This document shows positions 18,241-26,598 of a DNA stretch of 64,000 nucleotides, piece after piece. Within the stretch, counting starts at the first letter, position 1. Every line of letters starts with the position of its first letter. The stretch comes from Clostridium disporicum (GTDB lineage: Bacteria > Bacillota > Clostridia > Clostridiales > Clostridiaceae). The notes below the pieces were generated by a model. It had not been told where the DNA came from, ran no database searches, and saw nothing but the letters and a program-made list of their open reading frames with translations. The DNA is taken from positions 1 through 64,000 of the forward strand of contig NZ_CYZX01000019.1 of the NCBI RefSeq assembly GCF_001405015.1, in the 5' to 3' direction. The translations under genes and the position numbers were made by a program.

Positions 18241-18849
18241 ATGGAAAATTTAAAAAGTAAAGCTATTATAAAAAAAGAAAAAATCATAGATGCTGCAGTA
18301 AAAGTATTTTTACAAAAAGGTTTTGAGAAAGCCACTGTTAGAGAAATTGCAAGAGAAGCTGGAATTACTACAGGAGCAATTTATCATCATTATAGAAATA
18401 AAGATGAATTAATTCACGATGCTGTCACAAAGCATATTCACTTTATTGACAGCCTAAATGCCTATAAAGGAAATTCTCTAAAACCTTCTTCTGAAATTAT
18501 TGATGAAATAAAAGTAGCAGCTTCAAAAAGACTTAGCAATCTTACGGCTCAACGTCTTCATATATTGCTTACAGCAAATGTTTTACTTGATGAGAATACA
18601 TTATTAGATGAATATAAAGAAACCTACGAATCAATAATATCGAAAACTTCTGATATGTTTGTATATACCTACGGAATTGAAAATGAGAAATACAAAAAAA
18701 TAGTTGCTTCTATTTTAGTAGCTGCCTTAGATGGATTTGCAATACAAGCTTCTTTAGGAATTCTTGATACTAATGATAAAGAATATATTAATACTATTAC
18801 AGATTTTTTTGCTAAACTCGGAGAGCATCTAATTATTAGTCATAAGTAA
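18241..18849 (+). CDS. TetR-family transcriptional regulator
   Basis: 202 residues from the ATG that follows GGAGAG at 7 nt. The N-terminal DNA-binding domain is typical: AVKVFLQKGFEKATVREIAREAGITTGAIYHHYRNKDELI (residues about 20-60). The C-terminal helical ligand domain is divergent, as usual, so the inducer is unknown. The regulated gene may be itself or elsewhere, because the next gene is convergent. Its stop codon TAA forms the first three bases of a large branched inverted-repeat element. Confidence 0.9.
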   Translation: MENLKSKAIIKKEKIIDAAVKVFLQKGFEKATVREIAREAGITTGAIYHHYRNKDELIHDAVTKHIHFIDSLNAYKGNSLKPSSEIIDEIKVAASKRLSNLTAQRLHILLTANVLLDENTLLDEYKETYESIISKTSDMFVYTYGIENEKYKKIVASILVAALDGFAIQASLGILDTNDKEYINTITDFFAKLGEHLIISHK

Positions 18850-19086
18850 AGTGCGAGCGAAGCTCACAGGTGAAAGGTCGACTTCGTCGAAGTGAAAAGG
18901 CTACTAGCGTAGCGGGGAAAAGTTAACTACGTTAAGGGGAAAATGATACTATAAGTATCCGAGAAAAGCATTTTATCTCATTAGAGATCTTTTCCCTATT
19001 GCCATAGGCAATATTTTCTCCTCAGCTTCAGCTGACTTTTCCCCTTTGACGAAGTCAAACTTTTCACCAAAGTGCTTCGCACTTTA
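18847..19086 (+). repeat. Branched multi-hairpin (fishbone) element, copy A
   Basis: A 240-bp element bounded by TAAAGTGCG and CGCACTTTA. It contains ten consecutive mini-hairpins, for example TCGAC-ttc-GTCGA, TTAAC-tac-GTTAA, GATACT-ata-AGTATC, ATTGCC-ata-GGCAAT, TTTGAC-gaa-GTCAAA and AAAGTGC-ttc-GCACTTT. The linkers between them read GGTGAAAG, GGGGAAAAG, GGGGAAAAT in the left arm and CTTTTCACC, CTTTTCCCC, ATTTTCTCC in the right arm, so they pair in nested order. The predicted fold is a long stem of linkers with hairpins as side branches. It begins on the tetR stop codon and ends 17 bp before the end of a convergent gene. It is related to copy B at 49161-49370. Confidence 0.85.
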
Positions 19087-19102
19087 TTTCAAGTATTCAT
19101 TA

Positions 19103-19408
19103 TTAACCATTTATAGATTCAATTAAGTTTATAAAATCTCCTTCGTTCATCTTACTTAAATATATATCAATTAACGTTTTTGTAGGCATATCTTTATATC
19201 CTTTTTTCCCATTTACAAATATATTTTCAACTTTTTCTTTAAACCCGTCTATATCTTCTTTTAACTCTTTAATAAACTCATTAATTTCATGTTCAACTAA
19301 CTCAGCCATTATCTTTTCTCTTAAATCATAGTTAAAACCTTCTGCAAAAGCTTTCTCTTCATCAGTTAATCCAGTAGTGTCATTATTTAATATTTTAAAT
19401 ATATCCAT
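19103..19408 (-). CDS. Small cytoplasmic protein of unknown function
   Basis: 101 residues, highly charged and apparently all helical (DEEKAFAEGFNYDLREKIMAELVEHEINEFIKELKEDIDGFKEKVENIF), with no signal or membrane segment. The start is supported by AGGAG and AAAGGA upstream. The frame is intact and codon use matches its neighbours. It ends next to the fishbone element and is convergent with tetR. I do not recognise a family. Confidence 0.65.
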   Translation of the reverse strand: MDIFKILNNDTTGLTDEEKAFAEGFNYDLREKIMAELVEHEINEFIKELKEDIDGFKEKVENIFVNGKKGYKDMPTKTLIDIYLSKMNEGDFINLIESING

Positions 19409-19478
19409 TCCTTTTATATACTCCTCTATATGTTAATATTTATTATTATACCTCTCTAAATTAAAATATGTAAAATAT

Positions 19479-19513
19479 AAAAAGTAGGCAGTCAACTAAA
19501 ACTACCTACTTTT
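19479..19513. terminator. Intrinsic terminator, siderophore operon
   Basis: A 10-bp stem (19479-19488 with 19504-19513) and a 15-nt loop that can extend the pairing. It is placed 85 bp after the last gene of the minus-strand siderophore operon; a T-run is stronger on the + strand. Confidence 0.65.
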
Positions 19514-19597
19514 TATATAGAGTATATTATTTTTGTTTTGAAAAATTTGTACTTAGGTATGTTAAATTTTAAAAGCGATTTTACTCCTTATTAATCA

Positions 19598-20536
19598 CTA
19601 CTTTATAGCAGCATCAACTTCCTCTACCATTCTTAAAGTTGAAGTGAACCCACCTACTGATGTATACCAGATTGTTGGATCTAAGTATACAATGTTATCA
19701 TTCTTATAAGCATCTGTTCTTGCAACTAATTCATTATCAAATAATTCCTTAGCTGAAGTATTTCCACCTGTAACTGCAGCTCTGTCTACAACAAATAAGT
19801 ATTGAGGATTCTTTTCTGCTACGTATTCAAATGTAGCTTTTTGTCCATGAGTCCCTGCATCAATTGTTGTATCTACTGGAGTTACACCAAACTCTTTATG
19901 GATTATACCAAATCTTGATTCTTGTCCATATACGCTGAATGCACCATCATTAGCTAAAGTTATTAATCCGTTTATGTTCTTTTCTGTAACTTTTGCATTT
20001 AATTCGGCTATAGTTTTTTCAATTTCTTCTACTTTAGAAGAAACTTCTTTTTCTTTTCCGAAGATTTGACCTAAGATATCCATGTTGTTTTTGAATGATC
20101 CTAAGTAATCTGCATTATCAATTCCTAAATGTATTGTTGGAGCTATTTTGTTTAACTCTTCATAATAATCAGCTTGTCTACCTGAAATTATGATTAAATC
20201 TGGAGTTAATGCAAATATTGCTTCCATATCTGGTTCTTTTAAAGTACCAATGCTTGAATATTCTTCACCAGCATATTTAGTTAAGTAATCAGGAAGTCCA
20301 CTTTGAACTACACCTGTAACATTTACTCCTAAGCTATCTAATGCATCTAATATACCGTAGTCAAATACTACTACCTTTTGTGGATTTGTTGTTACTGGTG
20401 TTTCACCTAATTCATGTGTTATTGTAATAGTTTCGCTTACAGGTTCAGAGTTACCTCCTACAAACTTAGGTATAGTGATACCTGCTGCAATTAATAATAC
20501 TAAAATTATCCCGATAATCATTGATTTGTTTTTCAT
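19598..20536 (-). CDS. Siderophore ABC transporter substrate-binding protein
   Basis: 312 residues of the FecB/FhuD-type periplasmic binding fold: ITITHELGETPVTTNPQKVVVFDYGILDALDSLGV, then the paired lobes and IVYLDPTIWYTSVGG. It resembles the YclQ/FatB/CeuE group that binds catecholate siderophores such as petrobactin or enterobactin breakdown products; the ligand is inferred. The N-terminus is a single hydrophobic segment (IIGIILVLLIAAGITIP) with no lipobox Cys, unusual for Gram-positive binding proteins, so it may be membrane-anchored by an uncleaved helix. AAGGGGG precedes the ATG. It is the last gene of a four-gene iron operon downstream of a Fur box. Confidence 0.92.
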   Translation of the reverse strand: MKNKSMIIGIILVLLIAAGITIPKFVGGNSEPVSETITITHELGETPVTTNPQKVVVFDYGILDALDSLGVNVTGVVQSGLPDYLTKYAGEEYSSIGTLKEPDMEAIFALTPDLIIISGRQADYYEELNKIAPTIHLGIDNADYLGSFKNNMDILGQIFGKEKEVSSKVEEIEKTIAELNAKVTEKNINGLITLANDGAFSVYGQESRFGIIHKEFGVTPVDTTIDAGTHGQKATFEYVAEKNPQYLFVVDRAAVTGGNTSAKELFDNELVARTDAYKNDNIVYLDPTIWYTSVGGFTSTLRMVEEVDAAIK

Positions 20537-20560
20537 TTTTTGTTCCCCCTTATTTTTTAT

Positions 20561-21316
20561 TTAAAAATACACACATATATTTCTGTTATTTATATTTTCT
20601 ATATGGAAATCAATCTCATATATTTTTTCTAATTCTTCTTTTTGGATTGTATCTGTAGCGGGTCCATTCTTAACTAGCTGACCATTCTTTAAAGCTACTA
20701 TATTATCTGAGTAGCATGATGCAAAGTTAATATCATGGATAACTATTACTACAGTTTTTCCAAGTTCATCCGTTAGAGTTCTAAGTATCTTCATTATCTC
20801 TACAGAATGCTTCATATCTAAGTTGTTAAGTGGTTCATCTAAGAATATATAGTCACTATTTTGAGCAATAACCATAGCTATATAAGCTCTTTGTCTTTGT
20901 CCTCCACTTAATTCATCTAAATATTTATCTTGAATATCTTCAAGCTGCATATATCTTAAAGCTTGGTCAACATTTTCTATATCTTCCTTCTTTAAGTTAC
21001 CTCCACAGTGTGGAAATCTACCGAACTCTACAAGTTCTCTAATAGTTAATCTTATGTTTATATTATTTGTCTGTCTTAAGATAGACACTTTTTTAGCTAA
21101 TTCCTTGTTGTCCCATTCTAAAACATCCTTACCATCTATAAGAACTTCTCCGCTATCTCTTTTGATAAGTCTGCTTATTATTGATAATAATGTACTCTTA
21201 CCTGCTCCGTTAGGACCTATAAAAGATGTAATCTTACCTTCTTCTATTTTAAGAGAGACATTATCAACTACTTTTTTATTACCATAAGCTTTGGTTATAT
21301 TCTTAACTTCTATCAT
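20561..21316 (-). CDS. Siderophore ABC transporter ATP-binding protein
   Basis: 251 residues with Walker A GPNGAGKST, Q-loop LRQTNN, signature LSGGQRQR, Walker B YIFLDEP and the H-loop VIHDINF. It fits the FepC/YclP iron-siderophore ATPases. It overlaps the upstream permease gene by 4 bp and precedes the binding protein gene by 24 bp, so it is translated as part of the operon. AAGGAGAG precedes the ATG. It powers import through the two permeases encoded upstream. Confidence 0.95.
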   Translation of the reverse strand: MIEVKNITKAYGNKKVVDNVSLKIEEGKITSFIGPNGAGKSTLLSIISRLIKRDSGEVLIDGKDVLEWDNKELAKKVSILRQTNNINIRLTIRELVEFGRFPHCGGNLKKEDIENVDQALRYMQLEDIQDKYLDELSGGQRQRAYIAMVIAQNSDYIFLDEPLNNLDMKHSVEIMKILRTLTDELGKTVVIVIHDINFASCYSDNIVALKNGQLVKNGPATDTIQKEELEKIYEIDFHIENINNRNICVYF

Positions 21317-22263
21317 CTATTTCTCTCCTTCATAACTAAGTAAATAAAGTATATTCCTCCAATAAAGTTTATAATTACACTTACTGAAGTTCCAAAATCT
21401 AATAATTGTTCTACTATAAGTTGTCCACCTACCAAAGCTATAACACTTATAATTATCGTTGCTAATCCAAGCACTTCATGCTTATAGGTATTTATCATCT
21501 GTCTTGCTATGTTTACTACTAAAAGTCCTAAGAATGTTATAGGTCCAACTAAAGCCGTTGATACTGATGTAAGTATTACCACTATAACAAGTATCTTCTT
21601 AGACATCTTATCGTAATCAACACCTAAGCTTATAGCCTCATCTCTTCCAAGAGACATTACGTCTAACACCTTGACGATATCATAACAGTAAGCAATTGAA
21701 AGAATAATCACTATACTTGCAAGAAGCATTATATCTGTATTTACATTATTAAAGCTCGCCATCATCTTATCTTGAACTGTTAAAAACTCTGTTGGATCGA
21801 TAAGAACCTGCATAAAGTTTGTTAAGCTTTCAAAAAGCGTTCCGCAGATAACTCCTATTAAAAGTATTGTAAATATATTTTTTGTTCCTTTTCTAAATAC
21901 AAACTTATAAAGTACTGCTGAAAAAGCTATCATAACTACTATTGTAATAATGAAGTTTATATTTCCATTAGTTATAAGCACTGATGATGATCCAAGTAAA
22001 AATACTACTGTAGTTTGAAGCAGTACATATAATGAATCTAATCCTAGAATACTAGGTGTTAATATCCTGTTATTAGTAACTGTCTGGAATATTAATGATG
22101 AAAATCCTATTGCAGCTCCAGTTAAAACCATTGCTATTACCTTAGGTATTCTTCTATACATCGCATATTGATAGTTTGCACTATTTACACCTATCGTTAA
22201 AAACAATCCTATAAGTGCTACAGCTACTATCGATAATATTATTAATTTTTTATTATTCTTCAT
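21313..22263 (-). CDS. Siderophore ABC transporter permease (second)
   Basis: 316 residues with eight to nine helices of the FecCD family (RRIPKVIAMVLTGAAIGFSSLIFQTVTNNRILTPSILGLDSLY). The conserved glycine-rich loop SLGRDEAISLGVDY and the TFLGLLVVNIAR segment contact the ATPase. It resembles YclO-type permeases. Its start overlaps the first permease gene by 11 bp and has AAGGGGG upstream. The pair of permease genes implies a heterodimeric channel. Confidence 0.93.
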   Translation of the reverse strand: MKNNKKLIILSIVAVALIGLFLTIGVNSANYQYAMYRRIPKVIAMVLTGAAIGFSSLIFQTVTNNRILTPSILGLDSLYVLLQTTVVFLLGSSSVLITNGNINFIITIVVMIAFSAVLYKFVFRKGTKNIFTILLIGVICGTLFESLTNFMQVLIDPTEFLTVQDKMMASFNNVNTDIMLLASIVIILSIAYCYDIVKVLDVMSLGRDEAISLGVDYDKMSKKILVIVVILTSVSTALVGPITFLGLLVVNIARQMINTYKHEVLGLATIIISVIALVGGQLIVEQLLDFGTSVSVIINFIGGIYFIYLVMKERNR

Positions 22264-23206
22264 CTTTAGTCCCCCTTATAATCATATAAAGGAATATTGC
22301 ACTACCAATTACTCCAACCATCATCCCTATTGATATTTCAAATGGGAAAATTATTATTCTTCCTAAAATATCACAGATTAATAAAAATACTGGTCCAAGT
22401 AATGCTGTGTGATATAAAGTCTTCTTTAAGTTATCTCCACTATAAAGACTTACTATATTAGGTATTATTAACCCTAGAAACGGAATGTTTCCTACTGTTA
22501 TAATTGTAACTGCTGATATTAAAGCAACTATTACAAGCCCTACATTAACTACAAAGTTATAATTAAGTCCAAGGTTTATTGAGAACTCTTCTCCCATCCC
22601 AACAATTGTAAACTTATTTGCATAAAGAAATGCTAATATTACCATTGGAATACTTAAATAAATCAGCTCGTATCCACCTTTCATAATTAATGACATGTCA
22701 CCTTCCATCCAAGAGGTTACATTTTGTACTAAGTCGTACTTTAGAGATATAAATGTGGTAATTGAACCAACTACCTTACCAAGCATCATCCCAACTAGTG
22801 GTACAAATATTATATTTTTAAGCTTAATAGCTTTTATCATCTTCATAAATATCATCGTTCCGACTACTGCAAATATAAATGCTGTAATCATCTTCTGCAT
22901 AGTAGTTGCTGATGTTAACACCACCATTGAGAATAGAATCCCAAGCTTTGCAAAATCTACTGTTGCTGCCGTTGTTGGCGATACAAACTTATTTTTACTA
23001 ATCTGCTGCATTATAAGACCACTTATACTAAGTCCTACCCCTGCAACTATTATTGCAATAAGTCTTGGTAGTCTACTTATAAAAATAACTTCTAATTTAT
23101 CTATATTTAATTCAAATATATCTTTTATACTTATGCTACTTACACCTATGAATATAGATGCTATCGATAATACAATAAGTATTAAGAACAAATATCTCTT
23201 CTTCAT
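22253..23206 (-). CDS. Siderophore ABC transporter permease (first)
   Basis: About 317 residues, FecCD family, resembling YclN (SRLPRLIAIIVAGVGLSISGLIMQQISKNKFVSPTTAATVDFAKLG). I start at the ATG of MKKRYLFLI, preceded by GGGGG at 6 nt; upstream codons in frame lack a site and lie in the leader. It is the first gene of the operon. The upstream region holds a perfect 7-1-7 Fur box shared with the divergent AraC gene, so iron repression is expected. Confidence 0.93.
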   Translation of the reverse strand: MKKRYLFLILIVLSIASIFIGVSSISIKDIFELNIDKLEVIFISRLPRLIAIIVAGVGLSISGLIMQQISKNKFVSPTTAATVDFAKLGILFSMVVLTSATTMQKMITAFIFAVVGTMIFMKMIKAIKLKNIIFVPLVGMMLGKVVGSITTFISLKYDLVQNVTSWMEGDMSLIMKGGYELIYLSIPMVILAFLYANKFTIVGMGEEFSINLGLNYNFVVNVGLVIVALISAVTIITVGNIPFLGLIIPNIVSLYSGDNLKKTLYHTALLGPVFLLICDILGRIIIFPFEISIGMMVGVIGSAIFLYMIIRGTKDEE

Positions 23207-23326
23207 GTATTTCCCCCACTTATCAGATGTAGACTTTTTAAATGTCAATATGTTATAATAAAATTCACTCAATCTTCATTGAGAATACATTTTAAATTCA
23301 TCTACTATATATTATAACAATTTTAT

Positions 23327-23341
23327 TGATAATAATTATCA
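23327..23341. promoter_or_regulatory. Fur box in divergent promoter region
   Basis: TGATAATAATTATCA is a perfect 7-1-7 inverted repeat matching the TGATAATNATTATCA consensus of Fur in Firmicutes. It lies between the siderophore operon (minus) and the AraC-type gene (plus), with a TATAAT toward the operon about 10-15 bp away. Confidence 0.85.
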
Positions 23342-23436
23342 ATTTCATATTTGTATATTATCATCTATTTCCAAAGATGTCTTACACAATATTTGTTTTT
23401 ATTAAAATATATTTAGATTATTTTACGAGGTACAAA

Positions 23437-24174
23437 ATGAATGCATTAACACTTAAATTTAATATGGAATCATTCTATTTCTCTACTCATTTACCCATTA
23501 AAGCCTTCTCAACTGAAGGACAAGAGTACCACTCTGTGGGCTATGATAAAACATCAGACTTATCTCTAAAGGAACTAGATTTTAATGATTTGATTTCAAG
23601 AATATATTCAGATAAAAAAATAAACTCCCCTATAGATATTTCACCTATAGAGGATGTTAATTTTACTGTATGTCCTATTATTTCTAAAAATTATGAACAT
23701 GGATTTTATTTAATTGGTCCATATACAACTAATGATGCTTCTTCTAAAGCCATATTTAAGCCTAAACATTGTATAATCTATCTATTAAATATTCTATACA
23801 TCAAATTAGAAAATATAGATGATAATACTTCTAGTAAGACAAGCTATAATTTCAATGTTAATAAAGCTATAAAATATATTGAAGAAAATTATAAAAAAAC
23901 AATTACTCTTGATGAAGTCTGCTCTAATATAAATATTAATAAAAGCTATTTCTGTACTATATTTAAAGAGCATACTGGCAAGACCTTCTCCCATTACTTA
24001 AGTCACTATAGAGTTGACAAATCTAAGGAACTCCTTAAAGATACAGATTTATCAATTACAGAAGTTGCTTTAACAGTAGGTTATAACTCTGTAAATTACT
24101 TTAATAATAATTTTAAAAGACTTAATAATATTACTCCCGTTCAATATAGAAATGAGATAAATAATTTAAAATAA
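23437..24174 (+). CDS. AraC-family regulator divergent from siderophore operon
   Basis: 245 residues from the ATG that follows ACGAGGT; a longer in-frame start would run through the Fur box. The C-terminal 100 residues hold two helix-turn-helix motifs (TLDEVCSNININKSYFCTIFKEHTGKTFSHYLSHYRV and SITEVALTVGYNSVNYFNNNFKRLNNITPVQYR). The N-terminal part lacks a recognised ligand domain but could sense siderophore or iron, as with YbtA or Btr-type activators. Position and the shared Fur box suggest it controls the importer next to it (inference). Confidence 0.9.
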   Translation: MNALTLKFNMESFYFSTHLPIKAFSTEGQEYHSVGYDKTSDLSLKELDFNDLISRIYSDKKINSPIDISPIEDVNFTVCPIISKNYEHGFYLIGPYTTNDASSKAIFKPKHCIIYLLNILYIKLENIDDNTSSKTSYNFNVNKAIKYIEENYKKTITLDEVCSNININKSYFCTIFKEHTGKTFSHYLSHYRVDKSKELLKDTDLSITEVALTVGYNSVNYFNNNFKRLNNITPVQYRNEINNLK

Positions 24175-24180
24175 CTTTAT

Positions 24181-24222
24181 TTAATTAAAAGAAACTGCTA
24201 CAAAGCAGTTTCTTTTAATTAA
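24181..24222. terminator. Bidirectional intrinsic terminator
   Basis: A 19-bp perfect stem (24181-24199 with 24204-24222) with a 4-nt loop, separating the AraC gene from the convergent PsiE-like gene. Confidence 0.9.
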
Positions 24223-24263
24223 CCATTATTAATTTGTAATTTTTCATTAAACATAATATATTT

Positions 24264-24629
24264 TTAGCGAAATAAATATTTCCTAGTTGCGAACAATATA
24301 ACAATTGATAATATTCCTATCAAATTTTCAAAATTAGACATATGCCCAACAATTAATCCTCTTGCAAGTGCAAAAAGCAATACTTCTACTACCGTTTCTG
24401 GTGTATGCTTACATAACATTTTTATAAATTCTATCCCTATAACAAAATTAAAAGCTATATCTAGGTAACTGCTAAATGCTTCTAATTTATCACTTTCTGT
24501 AAAGATAGATATCAAATCACCAGCTAAATAAATAACTGCTATACTAATAAAAATAGCTAAAAGAATTCCTATTATTATTTCTAAAAAATCTACTACCACA
24601 AGTACTTTTTCATTTAAAAACTTCTTCAT
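24264..24629 (-). CDS. PsiE-like small membrane protein
   Basis: 121 residues with four helices and the short motif FIKMLCKHTPETVVEVLLFALARGLIV, which matches the PsiE/phosphate-starvation-inducible family by pattern. GAGGG precedes the ATG. The family function is not established. It stands alone, with a shared terminator downstream. Confidence 0.7.
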   Translation of the reverse strand: MKKFLNEKVLVVVDFLEIIIGILLAIFISIAVIYLAGDLISIFTESDKLEAFSSYLDIAFNFVIGIEFIKMLCKHTPETVVEVLLFALARGLIVGHMSNFENLIGILSIVILFATRKYLFR

Positions 24630-24903
24630 TTGAATCCCTCTTTTTATAAAATAGTAATTTGACCTCTTTTTATAATTTACCCTAAATATCTATAAATATT
24701 TATCAACTATGAACTCCAAAGCATCTTCTTTTTTGCTTTTTAGCCGTTTTATATAATTCAAATTATTTACACCCATAAACTTAATCTCCTAAACTTAATG
24801 TCTTGTAAAAGCCTTACATACTATATAGCGAAAATAAATATAATTATTCTCAACCCAATATAATTAATTTAAAATTATAAATCATCTTGCTTTGAACTAT
24901 ATC
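24630..24903. other. Gene-free stretch
   Basis: No reading frame with a ribosome binding site, RNA family or clear repeat was seen here. It should contain the PsiE-like gene's promoter, but no convincing -35/-10 pair stands out. Confidence 0.5.
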
Positions 24904-24963
24904 AAAAAAACTTAAATAAGAATACATATGATAGTAAAATTATCACAGGTATTCTTACTTAAG
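24904..24963 (-). terminator. Intrinsic terminator with inner hairpin
   Basis: A 15-bp outer stem (24911-24925 with 24949-24963, one G-U) with an inner TGATA/TATCA pairing, followed on the minus strand by seven T residues (24904-24910). Confidence 0.8.
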
Positions 24964-25005
24964 TTTATTTATCATTTTTCTCTCTAAATAAATCCTCCCT
25001 TTTCT

Positions 25006-25350
25006 TTATGAAGCTTTAGATATTTTTCTAATATTATTAGTATCTAATGTTTCAACAAAATCTATTTTATATTTTCCTCTGGAATCCTTATTAAATTTAG
25101 CAATTCCAGTTAACTTATCATTCCTAAAAAAAACTACTTTATCAGTATCGTAATTAAATTCATCAATTATATTTATCTCTTCTGATTTATCTATATAATC
25201 TTTATGTAGATAGCTTATGCTCCTCTTTATTCCATCCTCGTTGTTTCCATTAATACTCCTTTGAACAAAATAACAATTTAAATAAAAACTACAAATAATA
25301 AGTATTATACCAATAAGCCCCACTGCTAAAACCACCTTTTTCTTTTTCAA
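25006..25350 (-). CDS. Small membrane-anchored protein of unknown function
   Basis: 114 residues: a basic start, one N-terminal helix (VVLAVGLIGIILIICSFYLNCYF), then a soluble extracellular domain of about 85 residues rich in Asp and Lys. The start appears to be TTG, with GGAGG 9 nt upstream and no ATG nearby. It follows the deacetylase gene by 107 bp on the same strand and has its own terminator. No family recognised. Confidence 0.65.
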   Translation of the reverse strand: MKKKKVVLAVGLIGIILIICSFYLNCYFVQRSINGNNEDGIKRSISYLHKDYIDKSEEINIIDEFNYDTDKVVFFRNDKLTGIAKFNKDSRGKYKIDFVETLDTNNIRKISKAS

Positions 25351-25457
25351 AACTAAAGACCTCCTACAATATTTGCTACAAGTTAAACAATGTTAATTGA
25401 CTTACACTTGTATTTTATTATAGAAGGTCACAAAATATTATTATTTACTTTATATAT

Positions 25458-26195
25458 CTACTTATTAAAATATGAATAATTTACCAATTCAAATCCATTA
25501 TCATCTAAGAATTTTTTAACTTTTTCAGAAGTTAAAACCTTATGCTCCTTAGCTCTTTGAACATTGTATGAGCTTGATCCTAAAAGAAATGCATCAACGA
25601 AAGCTGGATGACACATTAAATCTACAACTTCACTTCCTCTTAAGTCCTCTAAATGCTCTTCAAAGTACTCTTCTTTAGCATTATCCATATAAAAAGTTCC
25701 TAAGCATTGAGCATAGTCTATTCCTTCAATAGGCATCATATCTACTGATTTTCTAATAGGTAGCTTGTACTCATTTGCAAGTCTTTCTATTACAGGTCTT
25801 AAAAATTCTCTTCCATGTACATGGTGATGTGAATCTAAGTGAGTAATTTCAACTCTTTCACGTACTCTTTCAATTTGAGCCTTAAACTCTCTATATACTT
25901 CTTCTAAATCTATATTTTTTATTACTTCTTCACTTGGTTTTCTAATGAAATCTCCATTTTGATCAACTATAGTTTTATGATCTTTTAAAAGTGGTTTATA
26001 ACAAGTTAATGTCATATGAACACCACATTTTAAAGTAGGATTTTCTTTTATTAATTCCATTCCATGTTCAAAACCTGGCATATTAGCCATAACTGTACAT
26101 GATGTTACTATTCCATTTTTATGAGCTGATATTATTCCGTGATTTACGCCTTCTGAATATCCAAAATCATCAGCGTTTACTATAATTTTTGCCAT
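25458..26195 (-). CDS. ChbG/YdjC-family carbohydrate deacetylase
   Basis: 245 residues with the family's metal-binding elements: NADDFGYSEGVNHGI at the N-terminus, CGVHMTLTCYKPL, and HLDSHHHVHGR in the middle. These enzymes remove acetyl groups from diacetylchitobiose or related N-acetylated sugars. The substrate here is open, since no chitobiose transport genes are adjacent. GGGGG precedes the ATG. It is divergent from the MerR gene across 400 bp. Confidence 0.9.
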   Translation of the reverse strand: MAKIIVNADDFGYSEGVNHGIISAHKNGIVTSCTVMANMPGFEHGMELIKENPTLKCGVHMTLTCYKPLLKDHKTIVDQNGDFIRKPSEEVIKNIDLEEVYREFKAQIERVRERVEITHLDSHHHVHGREFLRPVIERLANEYKLPIRKSVDMMPIEGIDYAQCLGTFYMDNAKEEYFEEHLEDLRGSEVVDLMCHPAFVDAFLLGSSSYNVQRAKEHKVLTSEKVKKFLDDNGFELVNYSYFNK

Positions 26196-26598
26196 TTTTA
26201 TTTCCCCCTCACGCTTTCCTATGTAAACATTTTCTCGAATGGTAAAAAAATATACTTTTTTATATTAGTAATTATATATTTTCTAAAATATTTTCTCAAT
26301 AAATATCAATATATTTTCAAAATTTGAAAATTACTAGTTTTACTTTTTATTTATATTTATTGAAATTACACCCCAATTTAAATTTTATTGCAAAACATCC
26401 TAAAATCTATTTAATTATACTATTCCCTATCTTATTATGATAAAAGTAAATTTTCATTAGTCTAATTTACTATAATTATATAAATTCTCAATATTTACAA
26501 ACTTTAAAAGTCTGAATTTTAACATTGTTTTAACTTACTATTTAGTATATTATGTTTACATAACTTTTTAGATAATAGTTACTAGGAGGTAGTCAAAA
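26196..26598. other. Gene-free divergent region with a near-perfect palindrome
   Basis: No coding frame seen. A 19-bp near-palindrome (ATTTTCAAAATTTGAAAAT, 26313-26331) lies midway between the deacetylase and MerR genes and may be an operator. The rest is AT-rich with several possible -10 boxes. Confidence 0.4.

Noticed and set aside
22695..23258. 187-residue + strand frame over the siderophore permease gene
   Set aside because: It is antisense to a clear FecCD-family gene, and no ribosome binding site or family was seen.
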